A DNA stretch of 64,000 bases from Sagittula stellata E-37 (GCF_039724765.1 NZ_CP155729.1:1054001-1118000); one strand, 5' to 3'; shown: positions 36,810-44,696, counted from the first letter of the stretch. Notes: generated from the letters alone by a model not told the origin. Translations and numbers: made by a program.

Positions 36810-39059
36810 CTACTTGTCCCCGAATGACCAATCCGCGTCGGGGTCCGCAAAGGCATTAGGAGCGCCAGCCGCATGGGAGGCATGGTTCGGAGCCGCGAGA
36901 ACTGGGTCCCTCGCCCGGCGCTCGGGTTGCGTGACTGACGGCGCCGTCGGCAGGTCAATGCCCAGACCGTCGGAAGCGGGGTACAGCCGAAGAGTGTCCG
37001 GCGTCTCGTCCACCTCAAACCCGATCAGGTAGCGGTCCTCGAGTTCCGCAATGCGCTCCTTGGAGTAGTCGTCGACGAACAGCCATTGGCGGGCGATGGC
37101 ATTGGCGTTGATCTCGCGGAGGCGGGTCATCGCGTTGAAGATGACTTCCTGGTCGATCTTTTTCTGTGCCGCGACCGACGCGCGGACCTCGCGCACCGCC
37201 AACATCCAGGTCTGTGCACGCTCTCCGTGGAAGCGTTCGAAGACGGAAGGCACCTCGATCCACTTACCGTCCAGTTCCACTGCGATCGCGCCGAGATCCT
37301 CCGAATACCAGCGTACACGGACCTCCTTCTCGGTGTTGTGCATGAACCAGCGGGCGAGCACCTCTGAATGATAGCGAATGCCCAGAACCGAGATGCCCTT
37401 CTTGGACACCGTCCGTTTCAGCCGGGTGCCGAGTGCCCTGCGCCGCAGCCCGAGTGCGGGCATCGGCGCGACGCCATACCGCCCGACGAGCCGGTTCCAG
37501 CAATTGAGGGGCGTTTCCCCGTTCAGGCCTGCATGCGGGCGGCGATGGTACACGTCGACGACCCAGCGAACCAGTGCCTCACTGAGTTCCTCGGCCGTCA
37601 ATGCTGCCCGGGCTTCGGAGTCGTAGTCGCCCTTGACGACGGTGTTGCTGAAGGTTCTCCCAGTGAGCCGTCCGATGAAGTTGTTCGCCATCGTTCCGAA
37701 CAGGCGCTCGATCCGCGCCCGGAACTCCGGCATCCCGGCCGGGCCGGCGTCGATATTGATCCCGAGATCGGTCGCGCCGACCCTTGTGTCGAAGTCGATG
37801 AAGGCGGAGCCGCAATCGGTGACGATGAGCTCAGGCGTGCCGGACATGTTCCATGGAGAATGCGCACCAACCGCGTCTGCCCATACCCCCTTGTCGCGCA
37901 CGATCATGTCCATCGTCTGCATTGCGCTGCGCTTGCTGGGCGATCGTGAGAGCTTCATGGCTACGACACAACGAGTTGTGCAGCACTCAGCAGCAGTCAG
38001 GAACCAGCGTGCCATCTTGCCCTCTTCCAGGCCGAGGCTAGACTTCTCCTCCTGGCTCAATATCGACCAGATGCCCGATTCCGCCAACGGGGCCATGACA
38101 TCGACCTGCCATTCGTCCATCTCGACGCGTTCGAACGGACGAGTGAGTTCCAGCCCCTTTCCGACCGGCGCATTGCGCTTGCGGGCTTCTTCCAGTCCGA
38201 AACGCGCTATGTCCACCTCGAAGGGGTCGAGCTTCCTTCCCGCGAGGTGGATCGTCTCGCGAGACGGCGTCACAAGGGGCCTCGTGCTCTCGCCAAGCTT
38301 CTCACCGGCCGCTTCCCGTTTTCGCAGCTCTTGGCGACGAAGGTTTTCGGCGATGAAGGCGTTGTCTACGTCTTCTACCACTTGAGCGACAGACGGTTGC
38401 TCCATGGTGAGATAATTGCGGACCGTTCGGGCCAAAAGCGCAAGTTCGTCCGGACCAAGGCGACGGCTGCGACGACCTTGACCGCCCTGATCATATAGGG
38501 CCGCCATACCATCCCGGCGAAAGGCGGCAACGCGTTTCAAGAGTCGGCTCGCGCTGATCTTCGTGGGAACGATCATGGTATTGCCGTGTGCCGGGAACGG
38601 GTCGCCTTCGCTGGGCACAGAAAGGTACTTGCTGGCGCGGAACTTGATCTCCGCCAAGGCGGCCTTTACGGACTCCTCGGTTCGTTTGACCTTACCCTCG
38701 GCTTCCATTTCCAGGAATGCACGGATCAAGGACTCGTGGTATTTGGCTTTCTGTTGCTGCTTCAACGAAAGCGCGGACAGTTCTTGTGTCGGGAGATTCA
38801 GCCTGCGTTTCGCATGATCCGGAAGGAATGCGTCACGCCGGTGTTCGATCTCTCCTGAATTGACCCGCTGCGAGAGCATTGCGTGCGTGAAGGATTCCGC
38901 GACACTCAGGAGGTCAGTTCTCCGAAAGGTGTATCCGAATTCGTTGCTCTCAGATGGACGGTAAGAGATGCCATCGATGATTACCTCATCATATTCGCCG
39001 AAGGCAAAACGCGACCTTGTTGCAGAAAGAGGCTCCGGGATTCGCTTCGTGAAGCCCAT
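36810..39059 (-). CDS. TnsB/Mu-like DDE transposase, 5' end replaced by IS sequence
   Basis: A 749-residue transposase of the TnsB/TniA/Mu A type, which joins transposon ends to target DNA. It has helical DNA-binding domains (LPTQELSALSLKQQQKAKYH, SASRLLKRVAAFRRDGMAAL) and an RNase-H core with DDE residues in VEMDEWQVD (about 316), VTDCGSAFID (about 412) and FRARIERLFGTM (about 450); the last two are the usual ~35 apart. A Mu-type C-terminal beta domain follows (RYGVAPMPAL, RVRWYSEDLGAIAV). The first ~15 codons (MGFTKRIPEPLSATR) come from an IS end, so the native N-terminus is lost. No TnsC/TniB or TniQ gene is nearby; it is probably a relic. Confidence 0.85.
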   Translation of the reverse strand: MGFTKRIPEPLSATRSRFAFGEYDEVIIDGISYRPSESNEFGYTFRRTDLLSVAESFTHAMLSQRVNSGEIEHRRDAFLPDHAKRRLNLPTQELSALSLKQQQKAKYHESLIRAFLEMEAEGKVKRTEESVKAALAEIKFRASKYLSVPSEGDPFPAHGNTMIVPTKISASRLLKRVAAFRRDGMAALYDQGGQGRRSRRLGPDELALLARTVRNYLTMEQPSVAQVVEDVDNAFIAENLRRQELRKREAAGEKLGESTRPLVTPSRETIHLAGRKLDPFEVDIARFGLEEARKRNAPVGKGLELTRPFERVEMDEWQVDVMAPLAESGIWSILSQEEKSSLGLEEGKMARWFLTAAECCTTRCVVAMKLSRSPSKRSAMQTMDMIVRDKGVWADAVGAHSPWNMSGTPELIVTDCGSAFIDFDTRVGATDLGINIDAGPAGMPEFRARIERLFGTMANNFIGRLTGRTFSNTVVKGDYDSEARAALTAEELSEALVRWVVDVYHRRPHAGLNGETPLNCWNRLVGRYGVAPMPALGLRRRALGTRLKRTVSKKGISVLGIRYHSEVLARWFMHNTEKEVRVRWYSEDLGAIAVELDGKWIEVPSVFERFHGERAQTWMLAVREVRASVAAQKKIDQEVIFNAMTRLREINANAIARQWLFVDDYSKERIAELEDRYLIGFEVDETPDTLRLYPASDGLGIDLPTAPSVTQPERRARDPVLAAPNHASHAAGAPNAFADPDADWSFGDK

Positions 39060-39368
39060 GTAGTAGCGGGCTTTTATGAGCAGACCGCCGAAGCCGCCCT
39101 GCAAGACCGCCAACTGGCCCGCGTATGATCAGGCGCTGAAGCGGCGCGGATCGATGACGGTCCGGTTCGATCACTCGATGCAATGGGAAGCGATGCCTTC
39201 CGGGCGTCGCGGCCGCCAGCAGGCGTACAGCGATGCGGCGATCCAGGCCTGTCTCACCCACAAGGTTCTGCTCTGCCTGCCCATCCGTCAGACGACAGGG
39301 GTCGTGGCGAGCTTGCTGGAGCTGTGCAGCCTCGGCTGGGCCGTGCCCGACTTCAGCACCCTGTCACG

Positions 39369-39412
39369 TCCACTGCCCGGCAGGCGCATCTGCAAGACGC
39401 TGCCGAGAGGGG
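39369..39412 (-). repeat. Short insert A (44 bp)
   Basis: In reverse complement it reads CCCCTCTCGGCAGCGTCTTG...CCTGCCGGGCAGTGGA. Removing it joins ctgtcacg to ccagaaga, giving LSR-QKT as expected for the transposase. A CGGCAG/CTGCCG stem lies inside. Confidence 0.8.
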
Positions 39413-39569
39413 CCAGAAGACATCGGACGCGACCATCCCGTATCGCGGATCCAAGGGGCCGTTGCACCTGCGCGTGGACAACACCGACGTCAAGGTGGAA
39501 GGCGAAGGCGGGTGGCACACGCGCAAGCATGGCGGCTCGAAACGGCGCGTGTGGCGCAAGATCCTCATC

Positions 39570-39609
39570 CCTTGCCCGGCAGGGTCGTGCGTCGCATGAT
39601 CCCGAGAGG
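39570..39609 (-). repeat. Short insert C (40 bp)
   Basis: In reverse complement it starts CCTCTCGGGATCATGCG and ends CCTGCCGGGCAAGG. Removing it joins atcctcatc to gccgtcgac (WRKILI-AVDEE), restoring frame. Confidence 0.8.
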
Positions 39610-39669
39610 GCCGTCGACGAGGAAACATTGGAGATCCGGGCTATCGAGACCACCTCCAGCACTGTCGGC

Positions 39670-39710
39670 CCCTCTCGGCAGCATGCTGCGCATGCGCCTG
39701 CCGGGCAGTG
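39670..39710 (+). repeat. Short insert B (41 bp)
   Basis: CCCTCTCGGCAGCATGCTGC...CCTGCCGGGCAGTG. Nearly identical to insert A but in the opposite orientation. Removing it joins gtcggc to gacgcgccg (STVG-DAPML). Confidence 0.8.
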
Positions 39711-39842
39711 GACGCGCCGATGCTGCCCGACCCGCTCTGCCAGATCCCGGCGAACGAGGAGATCGCCAAGGTGACGGCCGACGGCGCATATGACACGCGT
39801 GCCTGCCATGACGCCATCGCGGCCCGCGGAGCAGCCGCGTTC

Positions 39843-39877
39843 GGGCATTCTCTCGGACCAATGGCGTTCATGCCCTC
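39843..39877. repeat. Short insert E (35 bp, divergent)
   Basis: Starts GGGCATTCTCTCGG and ends ATGCCCTC, with terminal GGGCAT/ATGCCC inverted repeats. It shares only CTCTCGG with the others. Removal joins gcgttc to actccgccc (AAAF-TPPRRN) in frame. Its exact ends are uncertain by a few bases. Confidence 0.6.
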
Positions 39878-40026
39878 ACTCCGCCCCGCCGGAATGCCCG
39901 GCCCTTGAAGCCGGACACGGCAGGGGCCCGCGCACGCAACGAAATCCTACGAACATCGAAGCTCTTGGGCCGTGCGCTCCGGCGGAACTGGAGCGGGGAC
40001 CACCGGCGGAGCGGGGGCGAGACGAA

Positions 40027-40069
40027 CCCTCTCGGGATGTTCCCTAAGAAAACACCCTGCCGGGCAATG
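40027..40069 (+). repeat. Short insert D (43 bp)
   Basis: CCCTCTCGGGATGTTCCC...CCTGCCGGGCAATG. Same orientation as B. Removal gives GAG ACG AAA ATG AAC (ETKMNC), restoring the conserved C-terminal block of the transposase. Confidence 0.8.
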
Positions 40070-40270
40070 AATGAACTGCGTGAAGCCGCTCGGCCAGCGG
40101 CCGATGTCGCGGGACTTCGACCGCCAGGTTGCCGAAGTCCGGATTCGCGCGGCGGTCCTGAACCGCTTCACCGCAATCGCCATCCCGGTCACCGTGGCTG
40201 CGGGATAAGCGTTTCCGGAGAAGGGGAACTGCGGCCATCAGCCGTTTTGTGCAACAGCGCCGTGCCTGTG

Positions 40271-40388
40271 TCAGATGTTGCCCGCGGCGAGGTCGGCCTG
40301 CGCCTTTGCGAGCGCATCCGAAAGCGTCGCGACGATGCGGTCGATGTCGGTGCGGCGATCGGCAACGTTGACGCGGTCAGGATCGTAT
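40271..40388 (-). pseudogene. 3' fragment of an aminotransferase/decarboxylase-like gene
   Basis: A minus-strand frame ending at the TGA of 40271-40273 reads DPDRVNVADRRTDIDRIVAT then LSDALAKAQADLAAGNI. This resembles the C-terminal end of PLP-dependent aminotransferases or decarboxylases. In-frame sequence upstream meets a stop within three codons and runs into the LysR gene, so only about 37 codons remain. The IS right end is 9 bp past its stop. Family assignment is tentative. Confidence 0.4.
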
Positions 40389-41273
40389 GGGCCTTACCAC
40401 TCCGTAGTCGCCGCAGAGGTCCGCGAGGACTGCGTGCAGGAGGGCGATGATTTCAGCGCGCGGCGCCGCAGTCCTTTCGACGATGCCGATCTGGCGGGTC
40501 ACCTGCGGGGCGCCGAAGGCCAGGCGCACGATGTTCAGATCCTCGGGTTCCTGCAGGGCAACATGCGGCACCACCGATATGCCCAGACCCTGCCGCACGC
40601 CTGTGACGATCGATCCGATGGTGTCGATTTCGGCCACGTCATTGGTTACGACGCCGAGACGGGACAACTCGGTATCGATCAGGTTCGCCAGCGGCACGGC
40701 GCTTCGGAAACGGATGTAGGGCCGCGTGTTCAACAGTTCGATCGGGTCGCTCGCTTCCATGCCACGCGGTACGATCAGCCAGAGCGGTTCACGCAGGAAC
40801 GGGCTCCAGCGCAGGGTGTTGGGAATCCCTAGGTGTTCCGCGACGATAGCGGCGTCGAGCCGTCCGCCGGCCACGTCCGCGATCAGGGTCGAGGACAGCG
40901 ACACACGCAGGCTTGGCTTCAGGTCCGGGTAGCGTCCGCGCATCTGTACCATGGCGCGCGGCAGCAGGTTCAGCGCGCTCGACCGGACCGATCCCAGCAT
41001 CAGCGTTCCGGCGATCTGGTCGCCGCGCAGGCTGGCCCTGGTGTCCTCGGCGCGTCGCAGGATATCCTCTGCCATTTCAATGACCTGAAGTCCTTCGGGT
41101 GTGATCCTGGGCGGTCGCGTGCTGCGGTCGAAGATGGTCACGCGCAGCTCCTCCTCAAGCGCGTGAACCTGTTGGCTGACGGCCGAGGGCGTCAGGCCGA
41201 CAAGGTCCGCCGCCTGCGCGAAGGTGCCATGGGATTGAATGGCCAGAAGGGTCTTCAGTTGCCGGGTGTCCAT
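40377..41273 (-). CDS. LysR-family transcriptional regulator
   Basis: A 298-residue LysR-type regulator. The HTH is MDTRQLKTLLAIQSHGTFAQ through LVGLTPSAVSQQVHALEEEL, and the effector-binding domain begins around GTLMLGSVRSSALNLLPRAM. The ATG at 41273 is chosen as it matches the family start; an in-frame ATG at 41303 adds ten residues. It is divergent from the hydroxyacid dehydrogenase, so it probably controls the carboxylate cluster to its right. The last residues (GVVRPIRS) abut a foreign gene fragment, so the native C-terminus may be slightly altered. Confidence 0.9.
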   Translation of the reverse strand: MDTRQLKTLLAIQSHGTFAQAADLVGLTPSAVSQQVHALEEELRVTIFDRSTRPPRITPEGLQVIEMAEDILRRAEDTRASLRGDQIAGTLMLGSVRSSALNLLPRAMVQMRGRYPDLKPSLRVSLSSTLIADVAGGRLDAAIVAEHLGIPNTLRWSPFLREPLWLIVPRGMEASDPIELLNTRPYIRFRSAVPLANLIDTELSRLGVVTNDVAEIDTIGSIVTGVRQGLGISVVPHVALQEPEDLNIVRLAFGAPQVTRQIGIVERTAAPRAEIIALLHAVLADLCGDYGVVRPIRS

Positions 41274-41461
41274 GATCAAATCCAGTTTCTCTAAATCTAA
41301 CAACCAGAATTACGCGCTTTTGTGAAGTCATTCTTGGCGATACGGTTCCCACCCAAGGAGGACACCCATAGCCGGTTCGGGAGACCGCTGTGGGCCAATC
41401 GAAAAACAGAGACACGAAATGGCGCGCCCCGAGGCTTCGGGACGCTGTGGAGACATGTGCG

Positions 41462-42472
41462 ATGAGCAAGACAATCCTCGTTACGGGGCCCGACCTCGAT
41501 CCGGCGGCTGCCCGACTGGTGGCCGATCATGGCTATCAGACGGTGCATACCCCGCCCTATGCCGATAGCGCGGTGATTTCCGAATATCTCCAGAAGACCG
41601 GTGCCGAGGGGATCGTGTCGCGCATGGGGCGTCTCGACGCCGCCGTCATGGACGCGGCGCCGCAGCTCAAGGTGATTTCGAAGCACGGTGTCGGGGTCGA
41701 TAACATTGACATTCAGGCCGCTGCCGATCGGGGTATCCCGGTGCTGGTCGCGACCGGTGCCAACGCCGTGTCCGTGGCTGAACATGCCATCGCGCTGCTT
41801 CTGTCTTGCGCCAAGCGGATCCTGCCGCTTGACGCCGGGCTGCGGGACGGGCGCTGGGAAAAGCCGGGCTTCGCGGGACGCGAAATTGCCGGATCGACCA
41901 TGGGCCTGATGGGCATGGGCGCCATCGCACAGGCCACGGGCCGTATGGCCAAGGGACTGGGTCTGACCCTCATCGGTTACGATCCGTATGCGCCGGACAG
42001 CGCCTTCGAGGAACTCGGCGTCACCCGCTGCGACAGCTTCGAAGAGCTTCTGGCGGGGTCCAATGTGCTGAGCCTGCATTGTCCGCTGACCCCCCAGACG
42101 CGGCAGATCCTGAATGCAGACGCAATCGCCCGGATGCCGGAAGGGGCCTTTGTGGTCAACACCGCCCGCGGCGGGCTGATCGACGAGCCGGCGCTGCTGG
42201 CCGCGATCCAGAGCGGTCATCTGGCGGGCGCGGGCCTCGACACCTTCGCGGTCGAGCCGCCCGAGGCCGACCACCCGTTCTTTGCCGAGCCGCGCATCGT
42301 GCTGACCCCGCATATCGGCGGCGTCACCCGCCAGGCGGGGGCGCGGGTCGGCGTCGATGCCGTGCGCGGGATCTTCCAGATCCTCGACGGGCAGCCCGTC
42401 GCTCCCGAACGCATCATCAACCGAAAATTGCTGGCCGCCGCACAGGCCGAGCCGGCCAATATGGAGAAATGA
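41462..42472 (+). CDS. D-2-hydroxyacid dehydrogenase (SerA-like)
   Basis: A 336-residue NAD-dependent D-isomer 2-hydroxyacid dehydrogenase. The substrate domain includes GIVSRMGRLDAAVMDAAPQL and KHGVGVDNID. The nucleotide-binding motif is MGLMGMGAIAQATGRMAKGL, a slightly altered GxGxxG. Catalytic Arg is in NTARGGLIDE, Glu in AVEPPEADHP and His in LTPHIGGVT. It oxidises or reduces a 2-hydroxy/2-oxo acid in the cytosol. First gene of a plus-strand operon divergent from LysR, followed without a gap by the RraA-like gene. Confidence 0.92.
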   Translation: MSKTILVTGPDLDPAAARLVADHGYQTVHTPPYADSAVISEYLQKTGAEGIVSRMGRLDAAVMDAAPQLKVISKHGVGVDNIDIQAAADRGIPVLVATGANAVSVAEHAIALLLSCAKRILPLDAGLRDGRWEKPGFAGREIAGSTMGLMGMGAIAQATGRMAKGLGLTLIGYDPYAPDSAFEELGVTRCDSFEELLAGSNVLSLHCPLTPQTRQILNADAIARMPEGAFVVNTARGGLIDEPALLAAIQSGHLAGAGLDTFAVEPPEADHPFFAEPRIVLTPHIGGVTRQAGARVGVDAVRGIFQILDGQPVAPERIINRKLLAAAQAEPANMEK

Positions 42473-42474
42473 AC

Positions 42475-43155
42475 ATGACCACCGGGTTCCGCATCCTCAA
42501 ACGCGACCGCGTCGCCGCCCCTGAGATCGTCGCCGAATTCGCCAAGCTGCCCGTCGCCAACGTGTCGGACAGCATGTCGCGCATGACGGCCGCCGGATCG
42601 CGCCTGCGCCCGATGCACACGTCCGGCGGCATGGCGGGCGTCGCCCTGACCGTCAAGGCGCGCCCCGGCGACAACCTGATGCTGCACGCCGCCATCGACC
42701 GCGCTGTGCCCGGCGACGTGATCGTCGTCGATGCGGGCGGCGCGCTGGACAATGCGCTGATGGGCGAGCTGATGCTGGCCTATGCGATCAAGAAGGGCGT
42801 TGTCGGCTTTGTCATCGACGGCGCGATCCGCGATCTGGACAACTTCCGCGAGACGAACCTGCCCACATGGGCGGCGGGCGTCACCCATCGCGGCCCGTAC
42901 AAGGACGGCCCCGGAGAGGTGAACGTGCCCATCGCCATCGACGGCATGGTGATCCACCCGGGCGACATCGTGATCGGCGACAGCGACGGTGTGCTCTGCG
43001 TGCCCATCGACGAGGCCGAGACGATCCTGAAAGCCACTCAGGACAAGTCTGCGAAAGAAATCAAGCAAATGGCAGACATCGAAGCCGGCACAAATGACCG
43101 GACCTGGGTCGACCGCGCGCTCAAGGAACGCGGCTGCGCCCTGCTCGACGACTGA
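42475..43155 (+). CDS. RraA / HMG-CHA aldolase-like protein
   Basis: A 226-residue member of the RraA-like (PF03737) family, which contains 4-hydroxy-4-methyl-2-oxoglutarate/4-carboxy-4-hydroxy-2-oxoadipate aldolases as well as true RraA. Seen are LPVANVSDSMSRMTAAGSRL, GDVIVVDAGGALDNALMGEL and VGFVIDGAIRDLDNF; the DGAIRD Asp/Arg and G-E-L are metal and pyruvate-binding residues in the aldolases. Its setting among carboxylate transporters favours an aldolase role yielding pyruvate. The ATG with GGAG 8 nt upstream is chosen; an ATG 6 nt earlier overlaps the previous stop. Confidence 0.85.
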   Translation: MTTGFRILKRDRVAAPEIVAEFAKLPVANVSDSMSRMTAAGSRLRPMHTSGGMAGVALTVKARPGDNLMLHAAIDRAVPGDVIVVDAGGALDNALMGELMLAYAIKKGVVGFVIDGAIRDLDNFRETNLPTWAAGVTHRGPYKDGPGEVNVPIAIDGMVIHPGDIVIGDSDGVLCVPIDEAETILKATQDKSAKEIKQMADIEAGTNDRTWVDRALKERGCALLDD

Positions 43156-43182
43156 AACAACCGCATCAAACGGAGGAGTAAC

Positions 43183-44136
43183 ATGCTCAATATCTTCAAG
43201 AAAACCGCCATCGCAGGTGCGATGATCCTGTCCGCAGGGGCGGCGCTGGCCGAATATCCCGAAAAGCCCATCGAGGTGATCGTCGGGTACTCGGCCGGTG
43301 GTGGCACCGATGTCATGGCGCGCACCGCCGCGCCCTTCATTGAGAAATACCTTGGTGAGGGCGCCAGCCTTGTCGTCAAGAACATGCCCGGTGCCTCTGG
43401 CCAGATCGGCGTTACCGAGGCGGCCAATGCCGAACCGGATGGCTACACGCTGGGCACCTTCAACCTGCCGGGCATGATGGCGCGCACCATCGACCGCGAG
43501 GCGGATTACAACCGCGACAGCTTTACCTACTTGGCCAACGTGGTGAACGATCCCAACGTCATCGTGACCTCCAAGGCGAGCGGGCTGGATACGCTGGACA
43601 AGCTTCTCGAAGAGGCCAAGGCCAATCCCCTCGCGATCACCGTCGGCATGTCGAGCCTTGGCGGCGATGACCATTTCGCGCTGATCAAGCTGGAGCAGGC
43701 CACCGGGACCGAGTTCACCATCGTCCCGTTCAAGGGCTCTGCCCCCGCACGGACCGCGCTGCTGGGCGGCCATGTCGCCATGGGCATCCTGAATATCTCG
43801 GAAGTGGCCGAATTCCAGGACCAATTGAACGTGCTGGGCGTCGCCACCAATGAGCGTTCGCAATTCGCCCCTGACCTGCCGACCTTCAAAGAGCAGGGTC
43901 TGGACCTCGTGAACGGCTCCTTGCGCGGCTTCATCGCGCCCGCCGGACTGCCCGAAGACGTGCAGGCCAAGCTGATCGGTGCCTTCGAGCAGCTTTCCGG
44001 CGATCAGGAGTTCCTTGACGCCATGGCCGCGACCGCCAACCCGGTCGAAGTTGTGACCGGCGAGGAGTTCAAGCAGCTCACGTCCGATCTCTATGACCTC
44101 GCCAACGGCGTGTGGCAAACCACCCCTTGGAACTGA
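43183..44136 (+). CDS. tctC: Tripartite tricarboxylate transporter substrate-binding protein
   Basis: A 317-residue periplasmic TctC-family binding protein. The signal peptide ends near ALA (residue 23). The mature N-terminus EYPEKPIEVIVGYSAGGGTD is the carboxylate-binding loop, NMPGASGQIGVTEAANAEPD follows, and the protein ends WQTTPWN. It feeds the TctB/TctA membrane pair encoded downstream. It is clearly paralogous to the TctC at 47230 (shared VIVGYSAGGGTDVMART, GYTLGTFNLP, LSSLGG-DHFA). An AACGGAGGAG RBS precedes the ATG. Stem-loops follow the stop. Confidence 0.95.
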   Translation: MLNIFKKTAIAGAMILSAGAALAEYPEKPIEVIVGYSAGGGTDVMARTAAPFIEKYLGEGASLVVKNMPGASGQIGVTEAANAEPDGYTLGTFNLPGMMARTIDREADYNRDSFTYLANVVNDPNVIVTSKASGLDTLDKLLEEAKANPLAITVGMSSLGGDDHFALIKLEQATGTEFTIVPFKGSAPARTALLGGHVAMGILNISEVAEFQDQLNVLGVATNERSQFAPDLPTFKEQGLDLVNGSLRGFIAPAGLPEDVQAKLIGAFEQLSGDQEFLDAMAATANPVEVVTGEEFKQLTSDLYDLANGVWQTTPWN

Positions 44137-44144
44137 GACCATGT

Positions 44145-44197
44145 GCGTGAGGGGGAAATCTCCCTCACGCCACCCAGTCACCGAGGGCGTCGCCCTC
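44145..44197 (+). terminator. Two hairpins after tctC, inside the operon
   Basis: GCGTGAGGG-GGAAATCT-CCCTCACGC (44145-44170, perfect 9-bp stem) then GAGGGC-GTC-GCCCTC (44183-44197). No T-run. Their place just after a binding-protein gene and before the membrane genes suggests 3'-end protection or partial attenuation, giving more TctC than TctBA. Confidence 0.6.
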
Positions 44198-44231
44198 AGA
44201 CATCCCCCCCCCTCATACCGAAGGCAATTCC

Positions 44232-44693
44232 ATGCCCGAGAGCCGTAATTCCCGCCTGACAAGGCCCGAAACCCTGACTGCGGTCGGCATCATCGTGGTC
44301 GCCGCCGGGTTCCTTGTTCCGACCTATGATCTGCGCGCGATTTCCGCGCTGCTGCCCGCCGCCATGCTGATCGGCCTGATCGTGCTGTCGGTGTTCCTGT
44401 TGCTTGCCGATCAGCGCAAGGCCAGCGCCGGCGAAGACGCCGCGCCCATGACCAAGGCGCCCAAGCGGGTGATCGGGGCCTTCCTGATGATCGTCAGCTA
44501 CGCGCTGGCCTGCGATTTCGTCGGCTTCTACATCAGCACCGCCGTGACGATCCCTCTGGTCGCGTGGACCTTCGGCTACCGCAGCCCGGTTGGCCTGCTG
44601 ATCGCGACCGTGATCGTCGTCGGCACGATCTGGGCGATCTTTGATTTCGGGATGTCGCAGGACTTCCCCGCTGGCCGTCTCTGGGGGCGTTGA
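44232..44693 (+). CDS. tctB: TctB-family small membrane subunit
   Basis: A 153-residue TctB with four predicted transmembrane helices: PETLTAVGIIVVAAGFLVPT, ISALLPAAMLIGLIVLSVFL, VIGAFLMIVSYALACDFVGF and a C-terminal pair around GLLIATVIVVGTIWAIFDFG. It is the small integral subunit of the tripartite tricarboxylate transporter and works with TctA. The N-terminal MPESRNSRLT is cytosolic. Three nt separate it from tctA. Confidence 0.9.
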   Translation: MPESRNSRLTRPETLTAVGIIVVAAGFLVPTYDLRAISALLPAAMLIGLIVLSVFLLLADQRKASAGEDAAPMTKAPKRVIGAFLMIVSYALACDFVGFYISTAVTIPLVAWTFGYRSPVGLLIATVIVVGTIWAIFDFGMSQDFPAGRLWGR

Positions 44694-44696
44694 ACC

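Larger units (their letters stand above)
39076..40208 (+). pseudogene. IS903-like transposase broken by five 35-44-bp inserts
   Basis: Recognisable IS5/IS903 transposase in six frame-shifted pieces. N-terminus: MSRPPKPPCKTANWPAYDQA to AVPDFSTLSR. Then ATIPYRGSKGPLHLRVDNT to KRRVWRKILI, AVDEETLEIRAIETTSSTVG, DAPMLPDPLCQIPANEEIAK to AAAF, TPPRRNARPLKPDTAGA to SGGET, and finally MNCVKPLGQRPMSRDFDRQV to the TAA at 40206-40208. Each break is a short insert whose removal restores the next piece in frame. The repaired reading frame is 930 bp, 309 residues, equal to IS903 transposases. The DDE residues are those in RVDNTDVKVEG, TADGAYD and the final EL/ET region. Inactive as it stands. Confidence 0.88.
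39013..40261 (+). mobile_element. IS903-like (IS5 family) insertion sequence, degenerate
   Basis: Imperfect terminal inverted repeats are seen: left GACCTTGTTGCAGAAAGAGGCT (from 39013) and right, in reverse complement, GGCGCTGTTGCACAAAACGGCT (ending 40261). Both resemble the GGCTTTGTTGAATAAA ends of IS903. The 1249-bp length minus the five inserts (203 bp) gives 1046 bp, close to IS903 (about 1.06 kb). Flanks gcaaaacgc and gtgcctgtg do not match, so no 9-bp target duplication survives. It lies across the 5' end of the TnsB-like gene. Confidence 0.8.

Noticed and set aside
39369..40069. Translational bypass (hop) elements or introns in the transposase
   Set aside because: Removal restores the frame, as for bypass elements, but the shared ends occur in both orientations, which fits DNA-level insertion and not an orientation-dependent RNA or ribosome process.
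39004..40270. 9-bp target duplication around the IS
   Set aside because: The flanks gcaaaacgc and gtgcctgtg do not match, so none is present.
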